DNA from: Streptomyces sp. NBC_00234
GTDB taxonomy: Bacteria; Actinomycetota; Actinomycetes; Streptomycetales; Streptomycetaceae
DNA length: 64,000 bases
Assembly: GCF_036195325.1 (NCBI RefSeq)
Contig: NZ_CP108101.1
Location: 5,022,001-5,086,000 of the forward strand
Reading direction: 5' to 3'
The position numbers and the translations under genes were made by a program. The first letter of the stretch is position 1. Every line of letters begins with the position of its first letter. A model generated the notes under the pieces. It had not been told where the DNA came from. It saw only the letters and a list, made by a program, of their open reading frames with translations, and did no database searches. Of this stretch, positions 24,059 through 32,574 are shown piece by piece.

Positions 24059-24871
24059 ATGACCGTCACGTCCGAGCAGCGGTTCGGGGAATTCGTCGTC
24101 GTGCGGCGCCACGTGGGCCAGGAGCACGTGGCCGAGCTGGTGCTCGACCGGCCCAAGGCGATGAACGCCGTGTCCACGGACATGGCCCGGTCGATCGGGG
24201 CCGCCTGCGCGGCGCTCGGCGCGGACAGCGGGGTACGGGTCACCGTGCTCACCTCCAGCCACGAGCGGGCCTTCTGCGTGGGCGCGGACCTCAAGGAGCG
24301 CAACTCCTTCACCGACGCCGAGCTGGTGCGGCAGCGGCCCACCGCCCGCGCCGCCTACACCGGCGTACTGGAGCTGCCGATGCCGACGATCGCGGCGGTG
24401 CACGGCTTCGCGCTCGGCGGTGGCTTCGAGCTGGCGCTCGCCTGCGATCTGATCGTGGCCGACCGCACGGCCGTCGTCGGCCTGCCCGAGGTGTCGGTCG
24501 GTGTCATTCCGGGCGGCGGCGGTACGCAGCTGCTGCCCCGTCGCGTCGGTGCGGCCCGCGCCGCCGAGCTGGTCTTCACCGCGCGGCGCGTGGAGGCGGC
24601 GGAGGCCCGGGAGCTGGGGCTCGTCGACGAGCTGGTCGAGGCGGGCCGGGACCGGGACGAGGCGCTGGCGCTCGGCGGGCGGATCGCCGCCAACTCGCCG
24701 GTGGGGCTGCGTGCGGCCAAGCGGGCGCTGCGGCTGGGGCACGGGCTGGATCTGCGGGCCGGCCTGGAGGTCGAGGACGCGGCCTGGCGGTCGGTGGCCT
24801 TCTCCGGGGACCGGGCCGAGGGTGTGGCCGCCTTCAACGAGAAGCGGAAGCCGAACTGGCCCGGTGAGTGA
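24059..24871 (+). CDS. Enoyl-CoA hydratase/isomerase family protein
   Basis: A 270-residue crotonase that adds water to trans-2-enoyl-CoA in beta-oxidation or branched-chain breakdown. The oxyanion-hole segments (FCVGADLKE, and VHGFALGGGFELALACD) and both catalytic Glu positions (in GFELAL and in GLPEVSVGVIPGGGG) are kept, so hydratase activity is likely. The acyl specificity is unknown. GGAGG precedes the ATG. It stands alone between cya and a GGDEF gene. Confidence 0.9.
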   Translation: MTVTSEQRFGEFVVVRRHVGQEHVAELVLDRPKAMNAVSTDMARSIGAACAALGADSGVRVTVLTSSHERAFCVGADLKERNSFTDAELVRQRPTARAAYTGVLELPMPTIAAVHGFALGGGFELALACDLIVADRTAVVGLPEVSVGVIPGGGGTQLLPRRVGAARAAELVFTARRVEAAEARELGLVDELVEAGRDRDEALALGGRIAANSPVGLRAAKRALRLGHGLDLRAGLEVEDAAWRSVAFSGDRAEGVAAFNEKRKPNWPGE

Positions 24872-24992
24872 GCGGCGGCTGCCCGGCCGTCGGTGACCCT
24901 GAGTGAGGGCGGGCCGCTTCTCCGGGGGCGCACCGAAGATCATTCAAGGCGCGAACTGATCAAATCACCACAAATCTACATAAGCTGGAGCG

Positions 24993-26147
24993 ATGGGTGG
25001 TGATGATGCGCGGCTACGGGCCGTGGTTTCGCTCGCACAGTCGATGGCCGCGGCCTACACGCCGCGGGAGTCGTGGCGTGCGGCGGCACTGAGGGCGTGC
25101 GAGGCGCTGGACGGCAGCTTCGCCGCGCTCTCCGTGTGGGAGCGCGATCGCGGACGGCTACGGGTTCTGGTGAACGCGGGCGAGCGGGCCGAGGGGGAGG
25201 AGGAGTTCCCCGAGGAGGAGGCGTATCCCGTGCACCAGTTCCCGGAGATCACCGAGTTCCTCCACGAGCGCTGGGCGGGGGGCGGTGAGCCCGACGCCTG
25301 GGTGGAGACCGCCGAGGGGACCGCGGCCGAGGGCGCTCCGGCGCGGGGCGCGCGGCCGTTCTGCCACCAGCGGGTCGCGGCCCTGCGCCGGCGCGGGCGC
25401 GGCTGCTGCGTGGTGGCGCCGATCGTGCTGCACGGCCGGGCCTGGGGCGAGCTGTACGTGGCGCGGTCGGCGGGGCAGCCGGTGTTCGACCGGGACGACG
25501 CCGACTTCGCGACCGTGCTGGCCGCCGTCGTCGCCGCCGGGATCGCCCAGACCGAGCGGCTGGAGGAGGTCCGCAAGCTGGCCTTCAGCGACCCGCTGAC
25601 CGGCCTCGCGAACCGTCGCGCCGTCGACATCCGGCTCGACGAGGCGGTGGAGCGGCACCGCGCCGACGGCACCGTGGTCAGCCTGGTGGTCTGCGATCTG
25701 AACGGCCTGAAGGCGGTCAACGACACCCATGGGCATGCTGTCGGCGACCGTCTGCTGGAACGTTTCGGCTCGGTGCTGTCCCTGTGCGGGGCGATGCTGC
25801 CCGGAGCTCTGGCGGCACGCCTGGGCGGCGACGAGTTCTGTCTGCTGACCCTCGGGCCCGAGGCGGACGACGTGGTGCGGGTGGCCACGGAACTCTGTGA
25901 GCGCGCGGCCGTGCTCGAACTCGGCAACGGCGTCGCCTGCGGGGTCGCCTCGACCGGGGACCCCATCGGCCCGCTGCGCTCGGCGCGCAGGCTCTTCCGG
26001 CTGGCGGACGCGGCCCAGTACCGGGCGAAGGCGGCGCGCTCCACGAGGCCGGTGGTGGCCGGGCGCGACGGCGAGGTGATCCGGCTCGCCGACTCCCCGC
26101 CGAAGTCCGCCCACGACCGCCGCCGGCTGCGCGGCAACCGCCCGTGA
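24993..26147 (+). CDS. GAF-GGDEF diguanylate cyclase
   Basis: A 384-residue soluble protein with an N-terminal GAF-like sensory domain (about 20-185) and a C-terminal GGDEF domain (about 195-350). The active site is intact: SDPLTGLANRRA, DLNGLKAVND, and GGDEF at 278-282. No RxxD inhibitory site lies five residues before GGDEF, so product inhibition may be absent. The product is c-di-GMP, which in Streptomyces binds BldD and delays sporulation. It probably corresponds to a known cdg gene of S. coelicolor (I think cdgE, but I am not certain). The GAF domain has an unusual Glu-rich insertion (about 65-78). Confidence 0.9.
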   Translation: MGGDDARLRAVVSLAQSMAAAYTPRESWRAAALRACEALDGSFAALSVWERDRGRLRVLVNAGERAEGEEEFPEEEAYPVHQFPEITEFLHERWAGGGEPDAWVETAEGTAAEGAPARGARPFCHQRVAALRRRGRGCCVVAPIVLHGRAWGELYVARSAGQPVFDRDDADFATVLAAVVAAGIAQTERLEEVRKLAFSDPLTGLANRRAVDIRLDEAVERHRADGTVVSLVVCDLNGLKAVNDTHGHAVGDRLLERFGSVLSLCGAMLPGALAARLGGDEFCLLTLGPEADDVVRVATELCERAAVLELGNGVACGVASTGDPIGPLRSARRLFRLADAAQYRAKAARSTRPVVAGRDGEVIRLADSPPKSAHDRRRLRGNRP

Positions 26148-26219
26148 GCGCGCGGCCCCGCTCCGGTGGCCGTCACCGGGCGGGCGCGGACCGGTAAGGG
26201 GTCAACCGGACGACCACTA

Positions 26220-26248
26220 GTGACATGAAGGGTTTCAGTCCGTAGGCT
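26220..26248 (+). promoter_or_regulatory. hutH promoter, leaderless
   Basis: A -35 GTGACA (26220-26225), a 17-base spacer and a -10 TAGGCT (26243-26248) lie seven bases before the hutH ATG. No ribosome site is present, so transcription should begin at or next to the start codon. Confidence 0.65.
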
Positions 26249-26255
26249 CCTGAAT

Positions 26256-27806
26256 ATGGATATGCATACAGTCGTGGTGGGGACGTCCGGTACCACCGCC
26301 GAGGACGTCATCGCCGTGGCCCGCGCGGACGCCCGCGTCGAGCTCTCGGCCACCGCCGTGGAAGCGCTGGCCGCCGCACGCCGCATCGTGGACGCGCTCG
26401 CCGCCAAACCCGAGCCGGTCTACGGCGTCTCCACCGGCTTCGGCGCACTCGCCAGCCGCCACATCAGCCCCGACCTCCGCGCCCAGCTCCAGCGCAACAT
26501 CGTGCGCTCGCACGCCGCCGGAATGGGCCCCCGCGTGGAGCGCGAGGTCGTCCGCGCCCTGATGTTCCTCCGGCTGAAGACGGTGGCCTCCGGCCACACC
26601 GGCGTACGCCCCGAGGTCGCACAGACGATGGCCGACGTGCTGAACGCGGGCATCACCCCCGTCGTCCACGAGTACGGCTCGCTCGGCTGCTCCGGCGACC
26701 TCGCCCCGCTCTCCCACTGCGCCCTCACCCTGATGGGCGAAGGCGACGCGGAGGGCCCCGACGGCGTCGTGCGCCCCGCGGGCGAGCTCCTCGCCGCCCA
26801 CGGCATCACCCCCGTCGAACTGCGCGAGAAGGAGGGCCTGGCCCTCCTCAACGGCACCGACGGCATGCTCGGCATGCTCGTGATGGCCCTCGCCGACCTG
26901 AAGAACCTCTACACCTCGGCCGACATCACGGCGGCCCTCTCCCTGGAGGCCCTCCTCGGCACGGACAAGGTCCTCGCCCCGGAGCTGCACGCCATCCGCC
27001 CGCACCCCGGCCAGGGCGCCAGCGCCGACAACATGCTGCGGGTGCTCGCCGGGTCCGGCCTCACCGGCCACCACCAGGACGACGCCCCCCGCGTCCAGGA
27101 CGCCTACTCCGTACGCTGCGCACCGCAGGTCAACGGCGCGGGACGCGACACCCTCGCGTACGCCGCCGTGGTCGCCGAGCGCGAGCTGGCCGCCGCCGTC
27201 GACAACCCCGTCGTCCTCCCGGACGGCCGGGTCGAGTCCAACGGGAACTTCCACGGCGCCCCCGTCGCGTACGTACTCGACTTCCTGGCGATCGTCGCCG
27301 CCGACCTCGGCTCGATCTCCGAGCGCCGCACCGACCGGCTGCTGGACAAGAACCGTTCGCACGGGCTGCCGGCGTTCCTCGCCGACGACGCCGGGGTCGA
27401 CTCCGGCCTGATGATCGCCCAGTACACGCAGGCGGCCCTCGTCAGCGAGATGAAGCGGCTCGCAGTCCCCGCGTCCGCCGACTCGATCCCGTCCTCCGCG
27501 ATGCAGGAGGACCACGTCTCCATGGGCTGGTCGGCGGCGCGCAAGCTCCGTACCGCGGTCGCCAACCTGGCCCGGATCGTCGCCGTCGAGATGTACGCGG
27601 CGACCCGCGCCGTCGAACTGCGCGCGGCCCAGGGGCTGACCCCGGCGCCCGCCTCGCTCGCCGCGATCGAGGCGCTGCGCGCGGCCGGTGTCGAGGGCCC
27701 GGGCCCCGACCGGTTCCTCGCCCCCGACCTGGCCGGTGCCGACACCTTCGTACGCGAGGGAAAGCTGGTCGCGGCCGTGGAGCCGGTCACCGGACCGCTG
27801 GCGTAG
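26256..27806 (+). CDS. hutH: Histidine ammonia-lyase
   Basis: Deaminates histidine to urocanate, the first step of histidine use as a nitrogen source. The 516 residues match the HAL/PAL family: YGVSTGFGAL near residue 56 with the catalytic Tyr, RSHAAGMG, and the MIO prosthetic group formed autocatalytically from Cys145-Ser146-Gly147 (GSLGCSGDLAPLSH). Most bacteria have Ala-Ser-Gly, but Cys-Ser-Gly is usual in streptomycete enzymes. MQEDHVSMGWSAARK carries a catalytic region near residue 415. It stands alone, as hut genes are scattered in Streptomyces. A second ATG is two codons downstream. Confidence 0.95.
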   Translation: MDMHTVVVGTSGTTAEDVIAVARADARVELSATAVEALAAARRIVDALAAKPEPVYGVSTGFGALASRHISPDLRAQLQRNIVRSHAAGMGPRVEREVVRALMFLRLKTVASGHTGVRPEVAQTMADVLNAGITPVVHEYGSLGCSGDLAPLSHCALTLMGEGDAEGPDGVVRPAGELLAAHGITPVELREKEGLALLNGTDGMLGMLVMALADLKNLYTSADITAALSLEALLGTDKVLAPELHAIRPHPGQGASADNMLRVLAGSGLTGHHQDDAPRVQDAYSVRCAPQVNGAGRDTLAYAAVVAERELAAAVDNPVVLPDGRVESNGNFHGAPVAYVLDFLAIVAADLGSISERRTDRLLDKNRSHGLPAFLADDAGVDSGLMIAQYTQAALVSEMKRLAVPASADSIPSSAMQEDHVSMGWSAARKLRTAVANLARIVAVEMYAATRAVELRAAQGLTPAPASLAAIEALRAAGVEGPGPDRFLAPDLAGADTFVREGKLVAAVEPVTGPLA

Positions 27807-27810
27807 GACC

Positions 27811-28122
27811 TCAGCCGACGGACGGGCCCCTGACCGGGCCCGTCCGGGTCGAGTAGGTGACGAAACCCGCGCCGATCAGCAGGAACGCCGTACCGCCGAT
27901 CAGATACGGAGTGGTGTCGACCCCCGCTCCGGTGTCGGCGAGTGACGTGTCCGCGTCGGACTCCCCGGCGGACACGGCCGACAGGCTCCGTCCGGAGCCG
28001 GCGGTGGCGACGTCGCGCGGGGTGTTCCCGTCGGTGGCGTTGGCGGAGGGGACGAACCACAGAGCGCAGAGCAGGGTGCCCGCGGCGGTGGTGGTCAGCA
28101 GCGTGCGACGAGCGATGGACAC
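27811..28122 (-). CDS. Small sortase-anchored surface protein (LAXTG type)
   Basis: A 103-residue exported protein. It has a signal peptide (residues 1-29, cleavage near ANA), a short polar Ser/Asp/Thr-rich segment, the sorting motif LADTG at about residue 62, a hydrophobic helix (about 73-90) and a short Arg-containing tail. LAXTG is the motif of class E sortases used by Streptomyces for chaplins. The mature surface part would be only about 35 residues. It lies 4 bases from the convergent hutH. GTG start with AGGGGA upstream. Confidence 0.75.
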   Translation of the reverse strand: MSIARRTLLTTTAAGTLLCALWFVPSANATDGNTPRDVATAGSGRSLSAVSAGESDADTSLADTGAGVDTTPYLIGGTAFLLIGAGFVTYSTRTGPVRGPSVG

Positions 28123-28230
28123 AGAATCGATCCCCTTGCGACAACCATCAGTTAGCCCCGTGCGCCGATGCTAAGCAAAGCAGCGGGTCGTGGGAAAGCC
28201 GCGGAGTCCATGAGCCTTACGCTCCCGCGT

Positions 28231-28674
28231 ATGAGCACTTCAGAGACATCCAGGTATGTTCGGCTTCGCGTGGAGATGGTGTTGGAGATCACCGACGCCG
28301 AAGCCCTGACCGGCGGCGCACTGGCGGGCATCGCCGCGGAGTACGGCGCGGCGGGAATCGACGCCCTTCCCGGGGGATCCGCCGAGGAACGCACGCATGC
28401 CGAGGCCACTGTCCGGGAAGACGGTGCGGAGGCCCTCGCTTCGCTCGTCGACCCTTTCGACCTGGTCAGCGAGGTGCCGGGCGTGGAACTCGCCCAGGCG
28501 TCCTGGAGCAGTGAGACGGTCGAATACGACCCCGAGGCCGAGGACTGGTCCGAGGACTGGGACGGTGGCGAGGACGACGACGGGAGCGACTACGGATTCG
28601 AGGGCGCCGGGGAGGACGCCGAGGTCGAGGACAATAGGGAAGGCGATGGCGAGCGCGCCGGAGCGGAACGGTAG
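28231..28674 (+). CDS. Conserved protein with acidic C terminus
   Basis: 147 residues. The N-terminal half (about 10-95; VRLRVEMVLEITDAEAL ... DPFDLVSEVPGVELAQASW) looks like a compact alpha/beta domain without a recognised name. The last 50 residues are very rich in Asp, Glu and Gly and are likely disordered. TACGCT seven bases before the ATG suggests a leaderless transcript, which decides for this ATG over the one at 28210. Function unknown; an acidic tail of this sort often binds metal or basic partners. Confidence 0.7.
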   Translation: MSTSETSRYVRLRVEMVLEITDAEALTGGALAGIAAEYGAAGIDALPGGSAEERTHAEATVREDGAEALASLVDPFDLVSEVPGVELAQASWSSETVEYDPEAEDWSEDWDGGEDDDGSDYGFEGAGEDAEVEDNREGDGERAGAER

Positions 28675-28691
28675 GTCAGAGGTGTGAGCAC

Positions 28692-28729
28692 CCGGCCCCG
28701 GCCCGCATCCGACGGCGGACCGGGGCCGG
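28692..28729 (+). terminator. Terminator
   Basis: CCGGCCCCGG / CCGGGGCCGG arms (28692-28701, 28720-28729) with an 18-base loop, just after the acidic-tail gene. Confidence 0.6.
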
Positions 28730-28930
28730 TCGTGTGCCGACCGTCCCTACGTGTCCGGCGGCGGGAACCGGAGCCGACGCCATTGCGTCGGTGAGTGGTG
28801 TTCCCCACATCTTCGGCGGATGAGGAACCGACCACCCGTTAAGGGTGTTCTTGGAACATTGACGGGGTAGCGCCGTCTGGCGTCCTGTTCGGGGATTTTG
28901 GGGAAATCGGCAACGATGGAGAAGCGTGTG

Positions 28931-30187
28931 ATGACGGACAGCAAGCGGCGCAGGGGCCTCATGGCCGCGTCCGCACTGCTCGGCGGCGTACTGGTGCTCT
29001 CGGCCTGTAGCGACGAAGGCGGCAACAGCCCCGCGCCGGCTGCGGAGAGCTCGAAGAAGTCGCAGGCACAGGTGGACGAAGCGGCGGCCAAGGAGACCTC
29101 GGAGGCGCAGATAACGATCGCGCCGAAGAACGGGGCCACCAACGCGAGCATCAACAAGGACGCCAAGGTCACCGTCGTCAAGGGCAAGCTGACCGAGGTC
29201 ACCATGACCACGTCGGCCGGCCAGAGCGTCGAGGGCACCCTCGCCGCGGACGGCACGAGCTGGGTGCCCAACGGCCAGCTCGAACGCTCCACCACGTACA
29301 AGATCAACGCTACGGCCAAGGACGCCAAGGGCCGCGAGGCCCACGAGAACAGCTCCTTCACCACCGTGTCGCCCGCCAACAGCTTCATCGGCAACTTCAC
29401 GCCCGAGGACGGCTCGACCGTCGGCGTCGGCATGCCGGTCTCGATCAACTTCAACAAGGCGATCACCGACCGGAAGGCCGTCCAGGACGGCATCACCGTC
29501 ACGACCAGCAGCGGCCAGCCGGTCGTCGGCCACTGGTTCAACTCGCAGCGGCTCGACCTGCGCCCCGAGGACTACTGGCAGGGCGGCTCCACCGTCACGC
29601 TGAAGCTGGAGCTCGACGGCGTCGAGGGCGCCGACGGCGTCTTCGGTGTGCAGCAGAAGACGGTCACCTTCAAGGTCGGCCGCAACCAGGTCTCGACGGT
29701 CGACGCGCAGACGAAGACGATGACCGTCACCCAGGACGGCAAGACGATCAAGACCATCCCGATCTCCGCCGGTTCCTCGGACAACCCGACGTACAACGGC
29801 GCGATGGTGATCTCCGAGAAGTTCAAGGAGACCCGGATGGACGGCGCGACCGTCGGCTTCACCGACGACGACGGCAAGGGCGAGTACGACATCAAGGACG
29901 TGCCGCACGCCATGCGGCTCTCCACCTCGGGCACCTTCATCCACGGCAACTACTGGGGCGCCAAGTCGATGTTCGGCAGCGCCAACACCAGCCACGGCTG
30001 TGTGGGCCTCGCCGACGTGAAGGGCGCGGGCGACGCGAACCAGCCCGCCGCCTGGTTCTACAACAACTCCATGATCGGCGACGTGGTCATCGTCAAGAAC
30101 TCCCCGGACAAGACCATCGCGCCGGACAACGGGCTCAACGGCTGGAACATGAGCTGGGCCGAGTGGCAGGCCGGCTCCGCCGCCTGA
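28931..30187 (+). CDS. L,D-transpeptidase lipoprotein (Ldt)
   Basis: A 418-residue cell-wall enzyme that makes 3-3 cross-links in peptidoglycan. The lipobox LSAC places the lipidated Cys at residue 26. Two Ig-like domains follow (about 60-150, 155-255, the form seen in mycobacterial LdtMt2). The YkuD catalytic domain lies at about 260-385 with the signature FIHGNYWG ... SANTSHGCVGL, containing the nucleophilic Cys. A short Trp-rich tail ends the protein. GGAGAA precedes this ATG; ATGs at 28898 and 28916 would only lengthen the cytosolic part. Confidence 0.93.
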   Translation: MTDSKRRRGLMAASALLGGVLVLSACSDEGGNSPAPAAESSKKSQAQVDEAAAKETSEAQITIAPKNGATNASINKDAKVTVVKGKLTEVTMTTSAGQSVEGTLAADGTSWVPNGQLERSTTYKINATAKDAKGREAHENSSFTTVSPANSFIGNFTPEDGSTVGVGMPVSINFNKAITDRKAVQDGITVTTSSGQPVVGHWFNSQRLDLRPEDYWQGGSTVTLKLELDGVEGADGVFGVQQKTVTFKVGRNQVSTVDAQTKTMTVTQDGKTIKTIPISAGSSDNPTYNGAMVISEKFKETRMDGATVGFTDDDGKGEYDIKDVPHAMRLSTSGTFIHGNYWGAKSMFGSANTSHGCVGLADVKGAGDANQPAAWFYNNSMIGDVVIVKNSPDKTIAPDNGLNGWNMSWAEWQAGSAA

Positions 30188-30215
30188 TCCCACCGTCCGA
30201 CCTCATCCCCCCGTA

Positions 30216-30257
30216 CGAAGGCGGCGGCACCCCGGAATTCCGGTGCCGCCGCCTTCG
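30216..30257 (+). terminator. ldt terminator
   Basis: Perfect 16-bp arms (30216-30231 / 30242-30257) around a 10-base loop, 28 bp after the transpeptidase stop. Confidence 0.85.
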
Positions 30258-30352
30258 GCGTACGCGGCGGCCGTCGCGGGCCCGTGGGCGTTCTCATGGC
30301 GCTCTCATCGGGGCCTTAACTCCCCATCACACCCGCTCCATATCTTCGCGCC

Positions 30353-31804
30353 ATGTTCTTCACCTACCTCCGGCGCGAGCTGCGCCGCCGCAGAAAGGCG
30401 GCGCTGGTCGTCGCCTCGGGGCTCGCCCTGGGAATCGCGCTGGTCATCATCGTCAGCTCGGTGTCCACCGGCATGACCAAAGCCCAGGACAAGGTCCTGG
30501 AATCGCTGTACGGCCTCGGCACGGACATGACCGTCACCAAGGCCGCCGCCGCTCCGGGTTCCACGACCGAGCGCCCGCGGTTCGAGTTCGACGCCAAGGA
30601 CGACGACTCGACCCAGAGCACCGACCGGGTCATGGTCCAGGGCTTCCAGACCCTGGCCGCCACCACCGTCGACGAGGTGGGCGAGCAGAACGGCGTCGCC
30701 GACGCCGTCGGCGGACTGAGCCTGACCGTCATGAAGGTCGACGGCCAGTTCAAGCGCGGCGAGTTCAAGCAGGACGAAGGCGCCCAGGACAGCAGGTCCG
30801 GGCCCGGTGGCGGCGGTGGCCAGCCGCAGGGCGAGGTACGGGGCGGCGGCGCCTCCTTCGACGTCAACTCCTTCACCGTGTACGGCACCGACGTCACCCA
30901 GCAGGACCTGGGCCCGCTGACCTCCTCCAAGATCACCGCGGGTCGTACCTTCAAGACCGCCGAGACGGACGCGAAGGTCGCGGTCGTCGACGCCTCGTAC
31001 GCCAAGGAGAAGAAGCTCGCGGTCGACAAGACCGTGACGATCTCCGGCACCGCGTACAAGGTCATCGGCGTCTCGACTGCGGACAGCGGCGACGCCGCCG
31101 CCAACGTCTACGTCCCGCTGAAGCAGGCGCAGACCCTGGCCGACTCCAAGGACAAGGTCACCACGGTCTATGTGAAGGCCGCCGATTCGCAGCAGATCGA
31201 CACGGTGAAGTCCGCGATCCAGAAGAACATCTCGGGCACCACGGTCACCACCTCCGCGGACCTGGCCGACACGGTCTCCGGTTCCCTCTCCACCGCGTCC
31301 GACCTGGCCTCCAGCGTCGGCAAGTGGCTCTCGATCGCCGTCCTGATCGCCGCGTTCCTGGTCGCCGGCCTGCTCACGTCCTCGGCGGTCAGCCGTCGCG
31401 TACGGGAGTTCGGCACCCTCAAGGCCCTCGGCTGGAAGAGCGGTCGCGTCACCCGGCAGGTCGTCGGCGAAGCCCTCGTCAACGGCCTCATGGGCGGCGT
31501 CCTCGGTATCGCCGTCGGACTCGGCGGCGCGTACGTCGTGACCGCCATCAGCCCCACCCTCACCGCCCAGCTCGGCTCCTCGGGCGGCGGAGGCGGGATG
31601 GGTGGCGGCGGACCCATGGGCGGCGGACCCGGCCGTCAGGCGGCGTCCAAGACCCTGGACATCGCGCTGACCGCACCCGTCTCCCTGTCCATCATCCTGA
31701 TCGCCGTCGGACTGGCCGTGGCGGGCGGACTCATCGCGGGCGCCTTCGGCGGCTGGCGCGCCTCCCGGCTGCGGCCCGCCGACGCCCTGCGCCGCGTCGA
31801 GTAG
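30353..31804 (+). CDS. MacB/FtsX-type ABC transporter permease
   Basis: A 483-residue permease. One helix near residues 18-40 is followed by a large extracytoplasmic domain (about 45-320, MacB periplasmic-core type, with a glycine-rich loop near 145-165). Three C-terminal helices follow (about 322-345, 375-400, 450-470) with the FtsX signature SRRVREFGTLKALGWKSGRV. A glycine-methionine-rich stretch (about 405-425, GGGGGMGGGG) is unusual. With the next gene it forms an exporter or mechanotransmitter of unknown substrate. TATCTT lies six bases before the ATG, so it is probably leaderless. Confidence 0.88.
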   Translation: MFFTYLRRELRRRRKAALVVASGLALGIALVIIVSSVSTGMTKAQDKVLESLYGLGTDMTVTKAAAAPGSTTERPRFEFDAKDDDSTQSTDRVMVQGFQTLAATTVDEVGEQNGVADAVGGLSLTVMKVDGQFKRGEFKQDEGAQDSRSGPGGGGGQPQGEVRGGGASFDVNSFTVYGTDVTQQDLGPLTSSKITAGRTFKTAETDAKVAVVDASYAKEKKLAVDKTVTISGTAYKVIGVSTADSGDAAANVYVPLKQAQTLADSKDKVTTVYVKAADSQQIDTVKSAIQKNISGTTVTTSADLADTVSGSLSTASDLASSVGKWLSIAVLIAAFLVAGLLTSSAVSRRVREFGTLKALGWKSGRVTRQVVGEALVNGLMGGVLGIAVGLGGAYVVTAISPTLTAQLGSSGGGGGMGGGGPMGGGPGRQAASKTLDIALTAPVSLSIILIAVGLAVAGGLIAGAFGGWRASRLRPADALRRVE

Positions 31805-31851
31805 CGCCCGCTCCCGAACCCCACTTCCGTACGTACAGCAGGAGTTCACAC

Positions 31852-32535
31852 GTGTACCAGCTCAGAGGCGTCACCAAGCGCTACCGGCGCGGCAAGACCA
31901 CCGTCAACGCGCTCGACGGGGTCGACCTGACCATCGAGGACGGCGGCAGGCTCGTCATCCAGGGCCCGACCGGCGGCGGCAAGTCCACCCTCCTCCAGAT
32001 GCTCGGCGGCCTCGACCGGCCGACCGAGGGCAGCATCGAACTCGACGGCGTCGACCTGGCGAAGCTGCCCGAGGCGCGGCTCACCAAGGTGCGGGCGGAG
32101 TCCATCGGCTTCGTCTTCCAGAGCTTCAACCTGATCCCCACGCTCACCGCGCAGGAGAACGTCGAGACCGCACTCGTCCCGCTGGGCCTGGGCGCGAGGA
32201 CCCGGCGTGAGCGGGCGGCGGAGGCGCTCGAATCCGTGGGTCTCGGCGACCGTCCGACCCATCTGCCGGGCGAGATGTCCGGTGGTCAGCAGCAGCGCGT
32301 CGCGATCGCGCGGGCGCTGGTGAAGCGGCCCAAGGTGCTGCTCGCGGACGAGCCCACCGGCAACCTCGACGAGTCCATGCGGGACGAGATCATGGAGGTG
32401 CTCGACGGGCTGTGGAAGGAGCACGGGCTGACGTTCATCATGGTCACCCACGACAGTTCGCTGGCACGCAAGGCGCCGCGTCTCGCGACCATCCGCAAGG
32501 GCCGGGTCACGGTGACGGAGAACGCCGCCGCCTGA
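31852..32535 (+). CDS. MacB-type ABC transporter ATP-binding protein
   Basis: A 227-residue LolD/MacB ATPase. It has Walker A GPTGGGKST, Q-loop FQSFNLIPTLTAQEN, signature MSGGQQQR, Walker B VLLADEPTGNLD and the switch His (MVTHD). It energises the permease encoded 47 bases upstream. The GTG start has AGGAG at ideal spacing. No periplasmic partner gene is adjacent, so this is a two-component exporter. Confidence 0.93.
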   Translation: MYQLRGVTKRYRRGKTTVNALDGVDLTIEDGGRLVIQGPTGGGKSTLLQMLGGLDRPTEGSIELDGVDLAKLPEARLTKVRAESIGFVFQSFNLIPTLTAQENVETALVPLGLGARTRRERAAEALESVGLGDRPTHLPGEMSGGQQQRVAIARALVKRPKVLLADEPTGNLDESMRDEIMEVLDGLWKEHGLTFIMVTHDSSLARKAPRLATIRKGRVTVTENAAA

Positions 32536-32550
32536 TCCCGTTCCCTCGCC

Positions 32551-32574
32551 GGGCGGTCCGTCGTCAGACCGCCC
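32551..32574. terminator. Terminator between convergent genes
   Basis: GGGCGGTC / GACCGCCC arms (32551-32558, 32567-32574) with an 8-base loop, overlapping the end of the RDD gene. Confidence 0.55.

Noticed and set aside
26256..27806. Whether hutH could be a phenylalanine/tyrosine ammonia-lyase
   Set aside because: The His-specific sequence around GSLGCSGDLAPLSH and the very close overall match to streptomycete HutH favour histidine.
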